This document shows positions 10,488 through 22,769 of a stretch of 64,000 nt of DNA, piece by piece. The translations under genes were made by a program, and so were the position numbers. How positions within the stretch are numbered: the first letter of the stretch is position 1; each line of letters begins with the position of its first letter. The DNA is from Basidiobolus meristosporus CBS 931.73 (taxonomy: Eukaryota; Basidiobolomycota; Basidiobolomycetes; Basidiobolales; Basidiobolaceae): the NCBI GenBank assembly GCA_002104905.1, contig MCFE01000095.1, positions 1-64,000 on the forward strand, given 5' to 3'. Under the pieces are notes generated by a model that saw only the letters and a list, made by a program, of their open reading frames with translations, ran no database searches and was not told the DNA's origin.

Positions 10488-11788
10488 GAGGATCTAATAT
10501 TCGCATTCATCAAAATAGCCATTCCATCACTAATTAGTATAATCTACCTCATATATACTTTCGTTTAGAGTTATTCATGTTATGTGCATTGCATATACTA
10601 TATAATACCCACGTTTTCTTCATTAAAGGCTGCTAGTTGCTGCTATAATTTGTGTCCAGACAGAAAGTATACACCTAATATTCTGTCCAGTATCCGTAGT
10701 CGGATTTTGAAAAGCCGAGAGGATCACGTGTCACTGTACAAAGTATTTGCGAGTGTATTGTACCTGATAAAAGAAGCCCAGCCCCTTTAAGAATGGCACC
10801 GCCCCTGTCAACAAGGCAAGGTATAGGGCGTGTTTACCTCTGCTTTTCATCTTCGCTACGCGATACGGAATAATGAAAAGCTATTTAAGATGGCCTAATT
10901 AATTTACATATGGGGCAATGTTACACAAAGAGATTTACATCGTTGATCGAATACACAGCACCGGGTGTAGCCAGAAAACTTCAACAGATTGATTGACAAT
11001 AAAGACCCTTAATATGGCCCCCAATATAGAATTGTCGGGCCGAGAAATACCACTCGTTTTTGCATATACCACAATGATAATTTTTCCAGACTTTGAATTG
11101 TCTGATTCATTGAAATAGCCGAGTACCAAATGATTTACGTATCTGATGGAGTGCTGAGGTTTAACGCTATACCATATGCTACATATACAAGAGAAGCAAT
11201 AAATATCATCTCAATATAGCCGCCTCCATTGTTTTTTAACAATCAATGTTATTATGGCTGACTGAACGTACAAGACTAGGATGAGTATTAACTTGCGTCT
11301 TCCGGATACTAGCTCACCTTCCTTGAACAAATTCCCTGTCTGATTTCCCATTTTTATTCCCACCCAAATAGAGCACCAATCCTGATGTTCAATATTCATG
11401 CTTGTGGTTTACAGATTTGCGTGTTGAACTCGGTCTTGGCATTTTTAATGTCAATAACCTCCCTTTCTAATATGTAAGGAGATAACACGCACAGCTCGCA
11501 CCGACTGCAACTCAATTATACACATCACATTTGATATTTCCATGCTCTACGTGCTAGTGCTTGCTTTAGACATTTCTACAATCTGTATTCGCAATGGACA
11601 CTTACCATGGTTATGTAGACTAGGATATCTCAATCGAGAAAGAAAGATGAGAAGGACTAAAAGTTTATGTGGGAGCAAGGGTCGGGGGCGTGTCATCAGA
11701 CCGATGGTCGTACATAGTCACCGCCACACGGTTGCTACCTTACCTATATAGAACTGAAAAGTAGATGTAAATCCAGTCTATCAAAGAA
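10488..11788. other. Intergenic region with stress-element-like motifs
   Basis: This 1.3 kb has no convincing gene. Between 10770 and 10835 there is a cluster of CCCCT/GGGCG motifs (GCCCCTTTAAG, CCGCCCCTGTC, TAGGGCGTG). A further GGGGGCGTGTC lies at 11682-11692 and a TATA-like CCTATATAG at 11742-11750, just upstream of the small ORF at 11789. CCCCT is the known stress-response element core of fungal Msn2/Hsf-type promoters; its use here is an inference. Confidence 0.5.
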
Positions 11789-12184
11789 ATGTCAAACAAC
11801 AACTCTGACTTGGACAATATATTCAGTTATCATAATTGCAAACACGCATCTTCAGGAACCCTGGGGCTGCTACCTACACAAGAACTATCTATGAATCATG
11901 TCGTAATCCCACAAGAATTATATCCAGACATTTCAAACGAGTTGTCTCGACCTCTCAAAATACCACAAACTTTACCAAATCCATCACACTTCGACAATAG
12001 TAATATCATGTCTGAGCTGCAATCATCATCGTCGCCTTCGAGTCAAACGTATCATAGTGTCTGGTTGTCTAGCTCCCTAAATTCAGATATCGCTATATAT
12101 GGCCCCGAATCGTCCGGGCCATTGGTTACACCAGGTCTTCACGACGTCTCCAACAAAAATGGCAATCTATGGAAGTACAACTAA
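11789..12184 (+). CDS. Small unknown protein, 131 residues
   Basis: This is a single uninterrupted frame beginning ATGTCAAACAAC, with a TATA-like box ~40 bp upstream and an A-rich leader. The protein is rich in Ser, Asn and Pro, with a central serine run (SSSSPSS) and no membrane segment or recognised domain. Low complexity and isolation in a long intergenic region leave real doubt. It could be a species-specific regulator or a chance frame. Confidence 0.4.
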   Translation: MSNNNSDLDNIFSYHNCKHASSGTLGLLPTQELSMNHVVIPQELYPDISNELSRPLKIPQTLPNPSHFDNSNIMSELQSSSSPSSQTYHSVWLSSSLNSDIAIYGPESSGPLVTPGLHDVSNKNGNLWKYN

Positions 12185-12636
12185 CCCCCACCCCCTTTTC
12201 CTTACGAAACCGTTTGATTGAATACTTTGATTCCTAGTACTGCCAACTGGTGTCTGTCTTCGGTATTGTACATACTATCATTGTGTTAGTTGGCAATGCT
12301 TTATCCGGCACCGCATGATTCCTATGGCAGCGTTTATGCAGAACAAATCTAGACTTTCTGCTTCATGAAGTGAGATGATTGGCCTAGAAGAGCTATACAT
12401 GTGAGATCTTACAAGCACGGAAGTGCTCGATTTATAAATGGCATTACACCAATGAAAGGCTCCTCCGCATCAATTTACTGATTTTTCCTCCCCAAAGATC
12501 AGTTTTTTTCTTTTCGTCTAATAGGAGGAGGCTTGGACATTCACGAAGTCAATTGCATAACCAGCTTTTCAAAGGCTTATCTCCGAGACGTCTTTATAGA
12601 TTTCTTGTTAGCGTCTTTTAATACCATAGTGATAAG
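12185..12636 (+). promoter_or_regulatory. Promoter region of PRPP synthetase
   Basis: The 450 bp upstream of the PRS start holds a TATA-like TTTATAAATG at 12431-12440 and a pyrimidine-rich stretch (TTTTTTTCTTTTCG) near 12505. No other gene is seen. Confidence 0.4.
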
Positions 12637-13602
12637 ATGACATCCTCTAATTCAATTAAAGTATTGACCGGTAACTCCAACCCCGACTTGGCTGCACGCG
12701 TAGCTAAACACTTGGGAATTGAACTTTGCAATGTAACCGTGGTCAAATTCTCGAACCAGGAAACATCTGTTACTATTGGAGAGTCCGTTCGTGATGAAGA
12801 TGTCTTCATCATTCAATCTGGCTGCGGAGAGATTAATGACAATCTCATGGAGCTTCTTATCATGATTAACGCCTGCAAAACTGCTTCTGCTCGTCGCATC
12901 ACTACAGTTATTCCGTGTTTCCCATACGCTCGTCAAGACAAGAAGGATAAATCACGCGCACCTATCTCAGCCAAGCTCATTGCCAATATGCTCACTGTCG
13001 CCGGTGCCAACCATGTGATTACCGTAGATCTTCATGCTTCTCAAATCCAGGGTTTCTTTGACATCCCAGTTGATAACTTATTTGCCGAGCCACTTGTTTT
13101 GAAGTACATTCGCAACGAGCTTCCTGACTACAAAAACGCAGTCATCGTGTCTCCCGATGCCGGTGGTGCCAAGCGTGCAACCGCCATAGCGGACCATTTG
13201 GATTTGGAGTTCGCTTTAATCCACAAAGAGCGTAAGAAGGCAAATGAAGTATCCCGCATGGTGTTGGTTGGTGATGTCAAGGGCAAGATTGGTATTCTTG
13301 TCGATGACATGGCAGATACTTGCGGTACTCTTGGGCTTGCTGCCAAAACATTGATAGACAATGGCGCCACCCAAGTGTATGCTATCGTTACCCATGGCGT
13401 CCTCTCTGGCAAAGCATTGAAGGTGATCAATGAGTCTGTATTGGAGAAAGTGGTGGTAACCAATACCATTCCACACGAAGACAAGAAACAAATATGCAGC
13501 AAAATTGAGACCATCGATGTTTCGGCTACTCTTGCTGAAGCGATTAGAAGAACTCATAATGGAGAGTCTGTCTCCTACTTGTTCCACAGCGTCCCTCAGT
13601 AA
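12637..13602 (+). CDS. PRS: Ribose-phosphate pyrophosphokinase (PRPP synthetase)
   Basis: This intronless gene encodes 321 residues, the usual length for class I enzymes (human PRPS1 has 318). The enzyme transfers the pyrophosphoryl group of ATP to ribose 5-phosphate, making PRPP for purine, pyrimidine, histidine and tryptophan synthesis. Visible motifs are the N-terminal KFSNQETSV segment, the flexible-loop region [17 protein letters not shown], the signature [12 protein letters not shown] (metal/ATP binding), [10 protein letters not shown] and the PRPP-binding loop [13 protein letters not shown]. It lacks the long inserts found in yeast Prs1 and Prs5, so it looks like a catalytic, Prs2/3/4-type subunit. 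Together with GMP synthase at 28863 it belongs to purine supply, though the two are not adjacent. Confidence 0.97.
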   Translation: MTSSNSIKVLTGNSNPDLAARVAKHLGIELCNVTVVKFSNQETSVTIGESVRDEDVFIIQSGCGEINDNLMELLIMINACKTASARRITTVIPCFPYARQDKKDKSRAPISAKLIANMLTVAGANHVITVDLHASQIQGFFDIPVDNLFAEPLVLKYIRNELPDYKNAVIVSPDAGGAKRATAIADHLDLEFALIHKERKKANEVSRMVLVGDVKGKIGILVDDMADTCGTLGLAAKTLIDNGATQVYAIVTHGVLSGKALKVINESVLEKVVVTNTIPHEDKKQICSKIETIDVSATLAEAIRRTHNGESVSYLFHSVPQ

Positions 13603-13919
13603 CGCATTGAATTAGTCATTCATTCTCAACTTGTTTCATAGTTCCCATTAGTTCAAACCATCATACTTGATACTTTATGTTCAGTAAATATCAACAACAA
13701 TGTCATTCTTGTAATATGAGCTGTTGGATGCAGCTCTTGTGTCTAAACAATATTTACAGTAATATATAGAGAAACAAAGGAACTTTCAATGGGCCTTGGC
13801 TTCAATCCTTTCGGATTGCGGACATCCTTTCCAAATGGGCCAAATATGGTAATGTGGCTTATAGAATCCAGTAGATGACATGGATTGCAAGTTGTGGCTG
13901 GTAAACCAATATGTTTAAA
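13603..13919. other. Convergent 3' region between PRS and GCS1
   Basis: The 317 bp between two converging genes contain AT-rich stretches suited to polyadenylation (for example TACAGTAATATATAG near 13755). There is no coding potential. Confidence 0.5.
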
Positions 13920-15485
13920 TCAGAAGGAATCCTGCTTCTCAACTTGGGAATTCGCATCACGAACCAATGAGCCATTGCGTTGAGATTTCGGCATGTCATC
14001 TGTGGTGGCATGAAGGAATGAATCCAACAAGTTCCGGGCGATCTGGAGATATTTCACCAACGTTAGTCTAAAAGACTCAAGCATCTCCACTGTGAGCGAC
14101 TTCTTCGCGTGAACGCATGGTGTAACTGTTCTATTTGGAAGGATGGTATAGGCCAATCCACGCCACTCGACCTCGGACCCAGACATGGCATAGACCCAGA
14201 GCGGGAAAGCCGCTATTTCGCGCAGGCTCCACGTAATAATGAAAGTACGAATATCTTTTACAGGACTTTTCATAAGCGTTTGGTAATTGCTAAGATCTAT
14301 CAAGAACCAAAAGGCCATGTGAAGAGTAAAGAAGCTAGTTGGATGGATTCTCAATAATAGGCTGAACCCATATGAAGCCAAGATACCACACACTATGGAT
14401 TCGGTAAAAGGCTCAACTAAAGTGGCGGTGACGACCATATACTTTCGAAGACGTATCCACCGGGCGCGCCGCTTGAAAAAATCGATTGTTCTCATAGACC
14501 CCAATGACTGGTACGCAAGATCCTGAGTCATCTCGTGTTTGTAGCCCAAGTCCCAGATGGCTTGAGCAATTTCGTTATCCTCTGCGAGATATTTCTTAAA
14601 AGCAGACAATCCACCAACACGCGCCAGTACACTTCTTCGGAACATATTGGACTTTCCAACAACGCAGCTATCTACAGCAGCAAAGTTGATGGCGTTGTAC
14701 ATCTTTGCATGTGCCGTGTTTAGGAACATCGACTCTAGCTCAGAGCCAAACGAGCGGGGATTCACCCCAAATGGCGCATGGTGTACCAGTTCTACGTTTC
14801 TTTGGCTTAGTTTGTCAACAGAACGACCGAGACATCCAGAGTGGGTGAAGACGTTAGAATCAAGAATCCAAACGATATCGTATTTGGCAGAGTTGTAGGC
14901 TCGAATCAGGTTGTTAATTTTCGGATTAACTCCAATCAATTGCTCACCTGGGAGAATGAAGATCAGCAAACCAGGCGGATGACTTCTCGTGACTGGTGAC
15001 CACTTACCAATGATTAATCTAGCATCCACATGTTGATGCTCAGCAATGATATCTTTCACCACATCGATGGCAGGGTCATCTGGTGTTGCAATGCTAAAAA
15101 TTACCTCGAAAAGAGGATAATCTTGTTTTAGGCTGGATGTGAGATTCTCTCGCAATCCATAATCAACCCCCTTGATTGGACGTAAGATTGATACGCCTTG
15201 AGCGTCATTAGACAGGAGTCGCGAAGAAACCGAGGGCTTTTGCTCCGAGTAGCGGTGCCAGCTGTTGGATTTATATAAACATCAATTCGATAACAAAGGG
15301 ACAATGGGAGCATACCATATCAAAAAACCAAGAATCGAGAGGCCAGTCATAAATATCCACCACGCAACGGTCAGCCACATGAAGACGATTTGTGTGGTAG
15401 AATATGAAGAATGATGCGCATAGGTAGGACCGATTTTGAGAGCATTGCCTAAGAGGCCCTGGTATCCGCTCATACTAGAAGACAT
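13920..15485 (-). CDS. GCS1: Ceramide glucosyltransferase (glucosylceramide synthase)
   Basis: There are three exons: 15316-15485, 15008-15261 and 13920-14947. They give 483 residues from the ATG at 15485. An upstream in-frame ATG at 15515 is possible, but the bases before 15485 (CTCTTTCAG) look like a splice acceptor of a 5' UTR intron. The enzyme moves glucose from UDP-glucose to ceramide at the Golgi. Evidence: an N-terminal membrane helix (FMWLTVAWWIFMTGL), the family start GVSILRPIKG, GVNPKINNL, WILDSN (D2), AEDNEIAQ (D3), the (R/Q)xxRW motif RARWIRLRKY, and C-terminal membrane helices. This is the GT21 pattern. Intron 2 (60 bp, 14948-15007) is a multiple of three without stops and would read as 20 extra residues if unspliced. 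The family is absent from S. cerevisiae and S. pombe. Confidence 0.93.
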
Positions 15486-16474
15486 CTGAAAGAGGTAATG
15501 CAGCGTATGAGGCAACTCAACTGGAATGGTATGTGGAATTTATCGATTGAAGAATTTGGAGTTGAAGGCGAGAGTAAGCGTTGTTGGTGTTTGCTCCAAC
15601 AAACCCATTGGTTTTATGGTTGTGAAAACCACAACTGAATCCCGAAGATCTCTCGGTTCCTTACTAATAAGATACAATTGAATGGTCAGACTTGTATAAT
15701 AGTGAACTGAAGTTCTCTTCATCGGTAGATCAAATATTGATTATTCAACTCTGACGTATTTGAAGTACCGTTTTTAGTATAGCAAGGGGCGGGTGCATCA
15801 TATTGCATTACCGCAATATTTATGTTGCGGAAGGTGTATACCAAGGTTGGCAAAAGAGTTTTCATGCTCATGTACGAGCTTTGATTACTAATAATGATGC
15901 CTCAACAAACCCAGTAAATGCGATTCGAAGCCATTACGAATACCATCTATCCAGCCGCTGTTTAGGCACCAAAAAAGACCAGGATTAGTATACTTGGCGC
16001 GTGGAGTTAAGCGCTAATCTTTAGCAAACACGGTACTCGGGCAAATGGTAATACACAAGCTGTACTGTGCACTCACTGTCCGTAGATGATGGCCACCAAA
16101 AATCCCTCAAAGCAGGAATTAAACAGGCCGGCTGAAATGTATAATCTCCGAAGGATGCTAATGTCTATACGGCCCATTAGTCATACAGACAAACTCTAGA
16201 TGCGATGGTCTGAATGTTCTAAGCTACGGAAATGTATGTAATAGATTGAATTATGGTGCCTTTATTGGAACAGTGTGGGCACATGTATGATTATATTAGT
16301 GAGCATCTTAATTATTATTACTTATCAACGCAAGCGGTCGAAGTAGAATTGAATTTAGGGCCTAGTAAAAATCACGGATCTCAATGCTTTCACAATGTAA
16401 ACTAAAGATATAAGGAATTGGTGAAGAGTAAAAAATTATAATGGTTAAGGTAAAGTAAACTAAACAATCTCCAT
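15486..16474. other. Intergenic region upstream of GCS1
   Basis: About 1 kb separates the GCS1 start from the 3' end of VPS74. It contains one stress-element-like AGGGGCGGG at 15784-15792. No frame with domain content, repeat or RNA gene was recognised. Confidence 0.5.
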
Positions 16475-17621
16475 CTACAATAGACTATCCATTTTGCTCA
16501 TTACGTCTAGTACCGCTGCTACTGCTTCTAGACCTCCTTTGTGACAACCGCACTCCTCACACGCCTGATACAGACTCTTAGCTTTCCCGGTTCCAGGCCA
16601 GGTCCCGAATATGCGGAAGTAATCCTCCACTTTGTCAAAGCATTTCTCTCTCTCTTCCTGATTCATACTACCGAGTGCATTTTCCAATACGTTGGCCGCG
16701 TACGAGCTGCAGATCAAGGCAATTGTACGCAGTTGTAGTAAGGGCCTTAGGCGCTCCTCTTGATGAATAGTACTTGTGGTAGTGAGTACCCTACCCGATT
16801 TCATCACCAGAGAAGTATAAACCCTCCGTAATATTTCTTCCTTTGTTTGAGGATCGCTAACTGGATGTGCAGCCATATCAAAGATCAAGAAGCTTCTCTT
16901 TTCTGTCCGTAAAACACCTTTGTCAACCAGTCCTTTAGCAAGGCGCTCGCGTACTTGCTTCAATTGGTAATTTAATTTAGCCAAGTTCCATGTCTCTCCT
17001 GAATATAAGATAGATTTACAATCAATGTCAGGGCTCACTTGAATGCTATCTACCATCCGCTGAATTGAAGGCTTACCGCTCATGTAGTCTATCCAATTGT
17101 TAATACTGAGTTTCTGTTCCGAATTTTTCATAAGCTTGATCGCTTCATCGAGTAACACTTCCCCAGTCAGACTAGAATCAACAAGTTCGACAATTCGGTC
17201 ACTGAGTCGAGTACAACTATATGTGGCATCTTTCACTACAGAGATTCTGTTGCGCAAGGCCAGCTCCAACATTATACAGCCACGCAAAGCGTAACTTATG
17301 TGATCGTTCCAAAAGGAAAGGTAGCCCTAACGTTGAAAACATAAGCTCTATGCGGGACAATTTAAGGCTAGAGCAACGGGAATAGTTATCTAAGCCCCCC
17401 TGTGGACAACATACCTGTTTGTCTTTTAGCCCCAACAATAGCACTTCCTCCATAAGAGTAAGTTTGGGCGATATATCATCGGACTCTTTACCAGTTCTAG
17501 CTATTGAATTGGTGGAATGTGTCTGAAGTAAGGGCTTTAAAGTCTCCTTTAGGGGTTCCCCAACGAAACCAAAATTATTGCCTGCAATTCGACGACGTTG
17601 TAAGCCACCAGTAGAAGTCAT
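16475..17621 (-). CDS. VPS74: Golgi phosphoprotein 3 family protein Vps74
   Basis: There are two exons, 17415-17621 and 16475-17326, with an 88 bp intron (GTATGT...GTTAG), giving 352 residues against 345 in yeast Vps74. The protein binds PI4P on Golgi membranes and the cytosolic tails of glycosyltransferases, loading them into COPI vesicles so that they stay in the Golgi. The family signature is plain across the splice: LTLMEEVLLLGLKDKQ joined to GYLSFWNDHISYALRG, then LELALRN, the KNWRDY-like TWNLAKLNYQLKQVRERLAKG region, and the GVL.TEK segment. A basic N-terminus (LQRRRIAGNN) precedes the domain. It is transcribed in the same direction as the glucosyltransferase gene downstream of it. Confidence 0.95.
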
Positions 17622-18438
17622 TACTGAAATATAAATAAACAAAAAAGGTGTAATTAGCCGGTCAAGAAGAAAGATAGCAGAGACCAGCACTCGCTGAAGC
17701 CAGGTTAAAGTATAGCAGGTCCAGGTGGACAAGGGCGTTGAACGAATTAATACGATTTCCAAACAGAGTCTGAAGACCAAATAAACAAACCAGAATCAGC
17801 CTCAAGTACTAATTGCTTGAATCACTGGTATTCTCATTTGGTTGTGTAGTATCGAGCCACCATCAGAGTAAATTATTTGCCCCAAATTTAACCTCATCTC
17901 GTCTGTCATACCCTCAATCTCGGAAATGCTCATGGCCATGGCTATTTGGCTTTTCACTGGCTATTAAGGAATTGTCCCAGCAAATGGAATGGGATGATCA
18001 GGTATTTTCGAATGGATGATTTATTATTTTAATATAGAAATGGGCATGGTGCCTACTCGAATATTTTCAGATATGGGAATTCTGCAGCGATGGTGTCCAG
18101 AAAAATACGGAGCCTTTAGGGAATGGCCCCTTTCAAATATATTCGGGGGTTAAAAGCTGTATTTGATATATTTATTTATTCGTTTAACCCTTGATTAATA
18201 TTCCATTTTACTCTACGCCAGTGTTCATCTCTGTTGATTTCTCAAGTAAAGCGGAATCCAACTTTACGATAGATTTGTTCGTTCCTACTCCTCTTTGCAA
18301 TCTACCTATCATCTCTTCTAAATAAGGGGTATTCATCTTAGCACTAGCTGTCCAGTGAAATCCTAGCGTTGCTAATTGTTTCCCCTCCCCGGAGAGTAAT
18401 AGTATATTTACATATACATACATATATACACGTTGAGT
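17622..18438. promoter_or_regulatory. Divergent promoter region of VPS74 and the 5-phosphatase
   Basis: This 817 bp lies between two genes transcribed apart. On the plus side, TATATTTACATATACATACATATATACACG runs right up to the ATG at 18439. No intervening gene is seen; the small frames are unconvincing. Confidence 0.5.
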
Positions 18439-21400
18439 ATGACCATTGAAACGAAATGGGAGGGTGGTCCCAAAGATTCTCAATCAAACGAAAATGTCCT
18501 CGCTTCTAGCTTACCTTCGGTGAGGTCTCAAATCCAACAATGGTCCAAGTTGCAAAATATTCCTGAAAAAACGACATCACTAGAATCTTCATCTCAAGCA
18601 ACCAGTTCAAAGGGGGCAGAGGCGAAAGATCCTCGCCCAGAGTTCACGAAGATACTCCCCAGCTCATCCTTGGTTAATGAACAAAAGAATTGGGTGAAGT
18701 TTGGTAATCCTGCAGAAGCCCAACCGCAAAGCGCCCCCTTTCTCGGAAAAGCCAGTAACCAAGCTACAAACGCCACTGTTTTAGTAGATTCTGCTGTTAA
18801 GCCTGACCCACCTTCGAAAGTAGCTTCAACACAATCTGCTGCAACACCGGCTGGTCCCGTTCCCACTCACACCCCCATCCCTATAAAAGCCCATAGGGCT
18901 CCAATCCAAATCATCAATCAAGCTCTCTCCCCAGAAGATACGATACAGCCAGAAGAACTGAGAAAAGTCCCCGGCCGCATTAGCTCACCCTTCATTGATG
19001 CCGATTCGGCTCAATCTAACGATTATAAGGAATCCCTTTCTCCAAAATCTGCCCCGATACAGTTTACACCAACGAACATAAAAAAGGTGGTTCCCAAGGG
19101 CACACCCACTGGCAACAACCTCTCCCCACCAAGCTCTATGACTAGCAAAACAATACATGCTGGCTTTACATTACCTCATAGCGCACCTGCAAAAAACCCA
19201 AATCCTGTGGAGCCGGCAGTTTCTGATCCATTTTCGGACGAACAGGCTGTTTTTGATACATCAAAGCCAGTCGTTGCTTTAGCCAGCGAAATTCCTGCTC
19301 CGCTTGAAACCACAGTGAGAGTACCTCCAAGACCATCTTCCAAAACCAAGCCCATCCCTATATCATCAAAGGGCCCACCTCCTGTAGTCCCGATCAATCC
19401 GCGTTCACCAACCTCAGCCGTATCACCTGGCGAAAGACCAATTATGCCCCATCGTTCAGTTCCTGAGGAATCTTTCTTGCATAACACAGAAAGTAACGGG
19501 GTCAAAGTCCCACCCCGTCCTCCTCATACTGTCCCAGCGCATCCAGAAGCTTACATCGAAGGGTTTAGAAAAGAGTTGCCGCCGCATCACAATAACAGTC
19601 CAATCAATAATATCGAAGGGGAAACTAGGACTGTATTACCCAGTAGCCTTAATAATGGCTTAGCAAGGAGATCTGGCACTGTGAATGAAAAGATTGGGCC
19701 TAGTGTCAAGCCAGTGGTGCCAGCTCGTCCAGTCGTCCCTTCTCGGCCAGATGAATCAACTAGCCACTTTAATAACACCGAAGAGATGAATCCTTATTTA
19801 CAGCGATCTGCAACTGTATCTGCAAAAAGTGCACCACGTCTTATTATTCCGCCTCGTGAAACCCAGCCAAGCAGTGCCTTATCACCACGAAGTGTACCCA
19901 ACCCACCTATGTTCAAGAACCACGATAATCCAGTCCCCGTAGCGCCCAGGCAGAGTGGCTCGGCCTCAAACATGCACAGTAATGACCAAGAGCAAAGACC
20001 TGCTCTACCAAGCAGGCCGTTGTTTGACTCTCAATTGCCCAAGCCAACACTTCCTGTTCGAGCATCCAACATATCAAGGGCAAATAGTACAATGATTGCA
20101 AAAGCTCGAATGGATGCGTTCGTGTCAGAAGCTCCTGAACCTCAAGGTATAGATTCTGTGGGAGGCGCTCCACCCACACTCCCCCCTAAACCAGCCTTGC
20201 CCCAAAAATGGGCCAACAACAACTTTGGTCATTATAACTCTGCTGAGTCAAATGCGCCATTCGAGCCCTCGGATGTGGCGCCCCCCATACAGCAATATAC
20301 AAACACTACCGACTCTGACTCCAACTCAGACGATGCAGGCCCTGTGACCCAACAACCTCTTTTCCCCGATCAAACGTATGCGAATAGAAGGGCGCCTGAG
20401 CTCCCGGATCAGGCGGTTAGATTGCAGCACAAAAACGCACCGAAGCGATTTAGTATTGCTGGGAATTTTGTAATCACTGGTCACGTTGCTGTCAAAGCTT
20501 GGAATATGACAACTAAGGAATCCTTCCCGGTTTGTCACGAAGATGGCAGAGTCAGTGCTATCTGTCCATGTCCCTCAGCGGACGCCTACGAGGGAAAATT
20601 GTTCTGGTGTGGCTTACTCGATGGCACGCTAATCGAGATCAACACAGAGACGCTCAAAGTCACGAATCGAATCTCTTCTGCGCACAACTCGCCCGTCAAC
20701 CACATTCTCCGATATAGATTCCAGCTTTGGACCATAGACGACAACGGAGGAGTGAGAATCTGGCTTCCAGATGCAAACAAGGAGCTTTCACTTTTCCGAA
20801 AGCTTGAGCCTGTATATATTGCCAAGAAACAACCCGTCGCAATAGTAGTGAGGAACGAGCTTTGGACGGCCAAAGATAAAAACATCAATATTTACGAGTA
20901 TCGGGAAAGTCAGACTGGTATCTCTCTGGAGCAGATCGCCGCACTTGATGTGGGCATCGACATCGGAACTGTTAACTGCGTAACGAAAAACAGAGATGGC
21001 ACATTAGTGTACACCGGTCATCTGGATGGTAAAGTGATGATATGGGATACCACGTCTCACAGCTGTGTGCGCGTTGTACCGGTGTCCAACTATCGGATCT
21101 GCTCGCTGCTGTGCGTAAGAGAAAGATATCTTTGGGCGGGCTTTGCTACCGGACGCATTTATATTTACGACATGAGCTATGACCACTGGATCGTCGTCAA
21201 AAACTGGGAAGCTCATCACTCATCACCCGTAAACCAGCTCAAACTGAACACCACCTCGGTGTTTGTTCATGAGGAGGTACAAATCGCCAGTTTCTCTGAG
21301 GACGGGGCCGTGAAAATATGGGATGGAATGTTGACTAGTGATTGGAAGGGTAAGTTGCCACCAGTTTGGACAGAATGTGTGGGAGGTGCTAACACTATTG

Positions 21401-22769
21401 AATTCAATTAGAGAAAGAGATGTTGCAGCGAGATGCGGAGTTTTGTAGATTCCGCGATATCAAAGTACTGATATGCTCTTGGAACATCGATGCCCGGAAA
21501 CCTCACAAGTTCGAACACGAGAATCTACGAGCACTGGAGGCTTGGCTATCTACAGTCAAAGACCCAGATATTATCGTTGTTGGATTCCAAGAAACTGTGG
21601 ATTTGGAGTCCAAGAAAGTCACTGCCAGTAAGTGACTCCGCCTTTCTAAACATTTCCACTTCAGGGTGACTAATTACGACGTTTTTATTTCAGAATCGAT
21701 TCTCAAGTTCAAAAATAAGAAAAACAGTGAAGAGCAGTGGACCCACAGATACAAGCAATGGCAGGAAAAGCTAACCGAAGCGATTGCGCGAGCCGGCCAT
21801 GATTCGCAATACTCCCTCGAAGAGTGCCAGAACCTCATTGGATTGTTCAGTTGCGTGTTCGTGAAGACTAGCGAGAAGTCGAAAATCAGAAAGATCAATG
21901 CTGGCAAGGTGAAGACGGGCTTTGGCGGTTTACACGGAAACAAGGTAATTCATCCAACAGTTTGTTCTGTGTAACTCGACCGCAACTAACGTGAACCCCA
22001 GGGCGCCATCGCCATTCGCCTACTATATGAGGACTCGTCCCTTTGCTTTGTCAACTGTCATTTGGCGGCCGGTCAGAGTCACGTTTTGCAACGGAACAAC
22101 GATGTGGCCACAATCCTGCAATCCTCTATGTTCGAAGCCGTCAATGAGGACAAATTTGTTTTCGTCAAAGGCGGAAACGGTACTCTGATCACTGACCACG
22201 GATACTGCTTCTGGTCAGGTGATTTGAATTATCGGATTGATTTGCCCAGGGACCAGGTAATAAAACTGATCGCCGAGAAAAAATGGGACGCACTCTACGA
22301 GTATGATCAGCTACACCGTGAACAGTCCGAAAATCTGGCGTTCATGCTACGCTCATTCACGGAAGGACCTATTCACTTCGCACCTACATACAAGTACGAC
22401 CGTGACACCGATGTGTACGATACGTCTGAAAAGCAACGTATCCCGGCCTGGTGCGATCGTGTACTATACAGAGGTGAGCGGATACAGCAGCACGGATACC
22501 GACGCCACGAGTTGAACACCTCCGATCATAGACCAATTAGCGCGGTGTTCACGGCGACCGTAAAAACCGTCATCGGCAACGAGTATGTACAAAGAGTCTG
22601 GGACGAGGTGGATGCAGCCTGGGCTGATTATTTGAGGAGGATCATTCATCGTAGCAAAGAAAACTGGCTGATCGAGTGTGGTTATCCCCGAGAGGTTGTG
22701 AAGCAAGTGCTTGAGAATGAACCAGACCTCCACAGAGCGGCCCTTTACCTGCACTCACAGTTTCCGTAG
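18439..22769 (+). CDS. Inositol-polyphosphate 5-phosphatase with N-terminal WD40-like domain
   Basis: There are four exons: 18439-21349, 21412-21627, 21694-21944 and 22002-22769, giving 1381 residues. Residues 1 to ~660 are disordered and rich in Pro/Ser, with many PPRP, PSRP and PARP motifs suited to SH3 binding. Residues ~680-960 form WD-type repeats (for example GTLVYTGHLDGKVMIWD and ASFSEDGAVKIWDG). Residues ~980-1290 are the phosphatase: ICSWNID, FWSGDLNYRI (motif I), PAWCDRVLY (motif II) and SDHRP. The last ~50 residues (GYPREVVKQVLENEPD) look UBA-like. Enzymes of this layout hydrolyse the 5-phosphate of PI(4,5)P2 or PI(3,4,5)P3. WD40-5-phosphatases are known from filamentous fungi, fission yeast and plants. 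No SAC domain is present, so it is not a synaptojanin. Confidence 0.93.

Noticed and set aside
17622-17780. N-terminal extension of Vps74 from ATG 17780
   Set aside because: The extension is hydrophobic and unlike the family, whose N-terminus fits the ATG at 17621.
18433-18438. Start of the 5-phosphatase at TTG 18433
   Set aside because: A nuclear fungal gene is expected to start at the ATG two codons later (18439).
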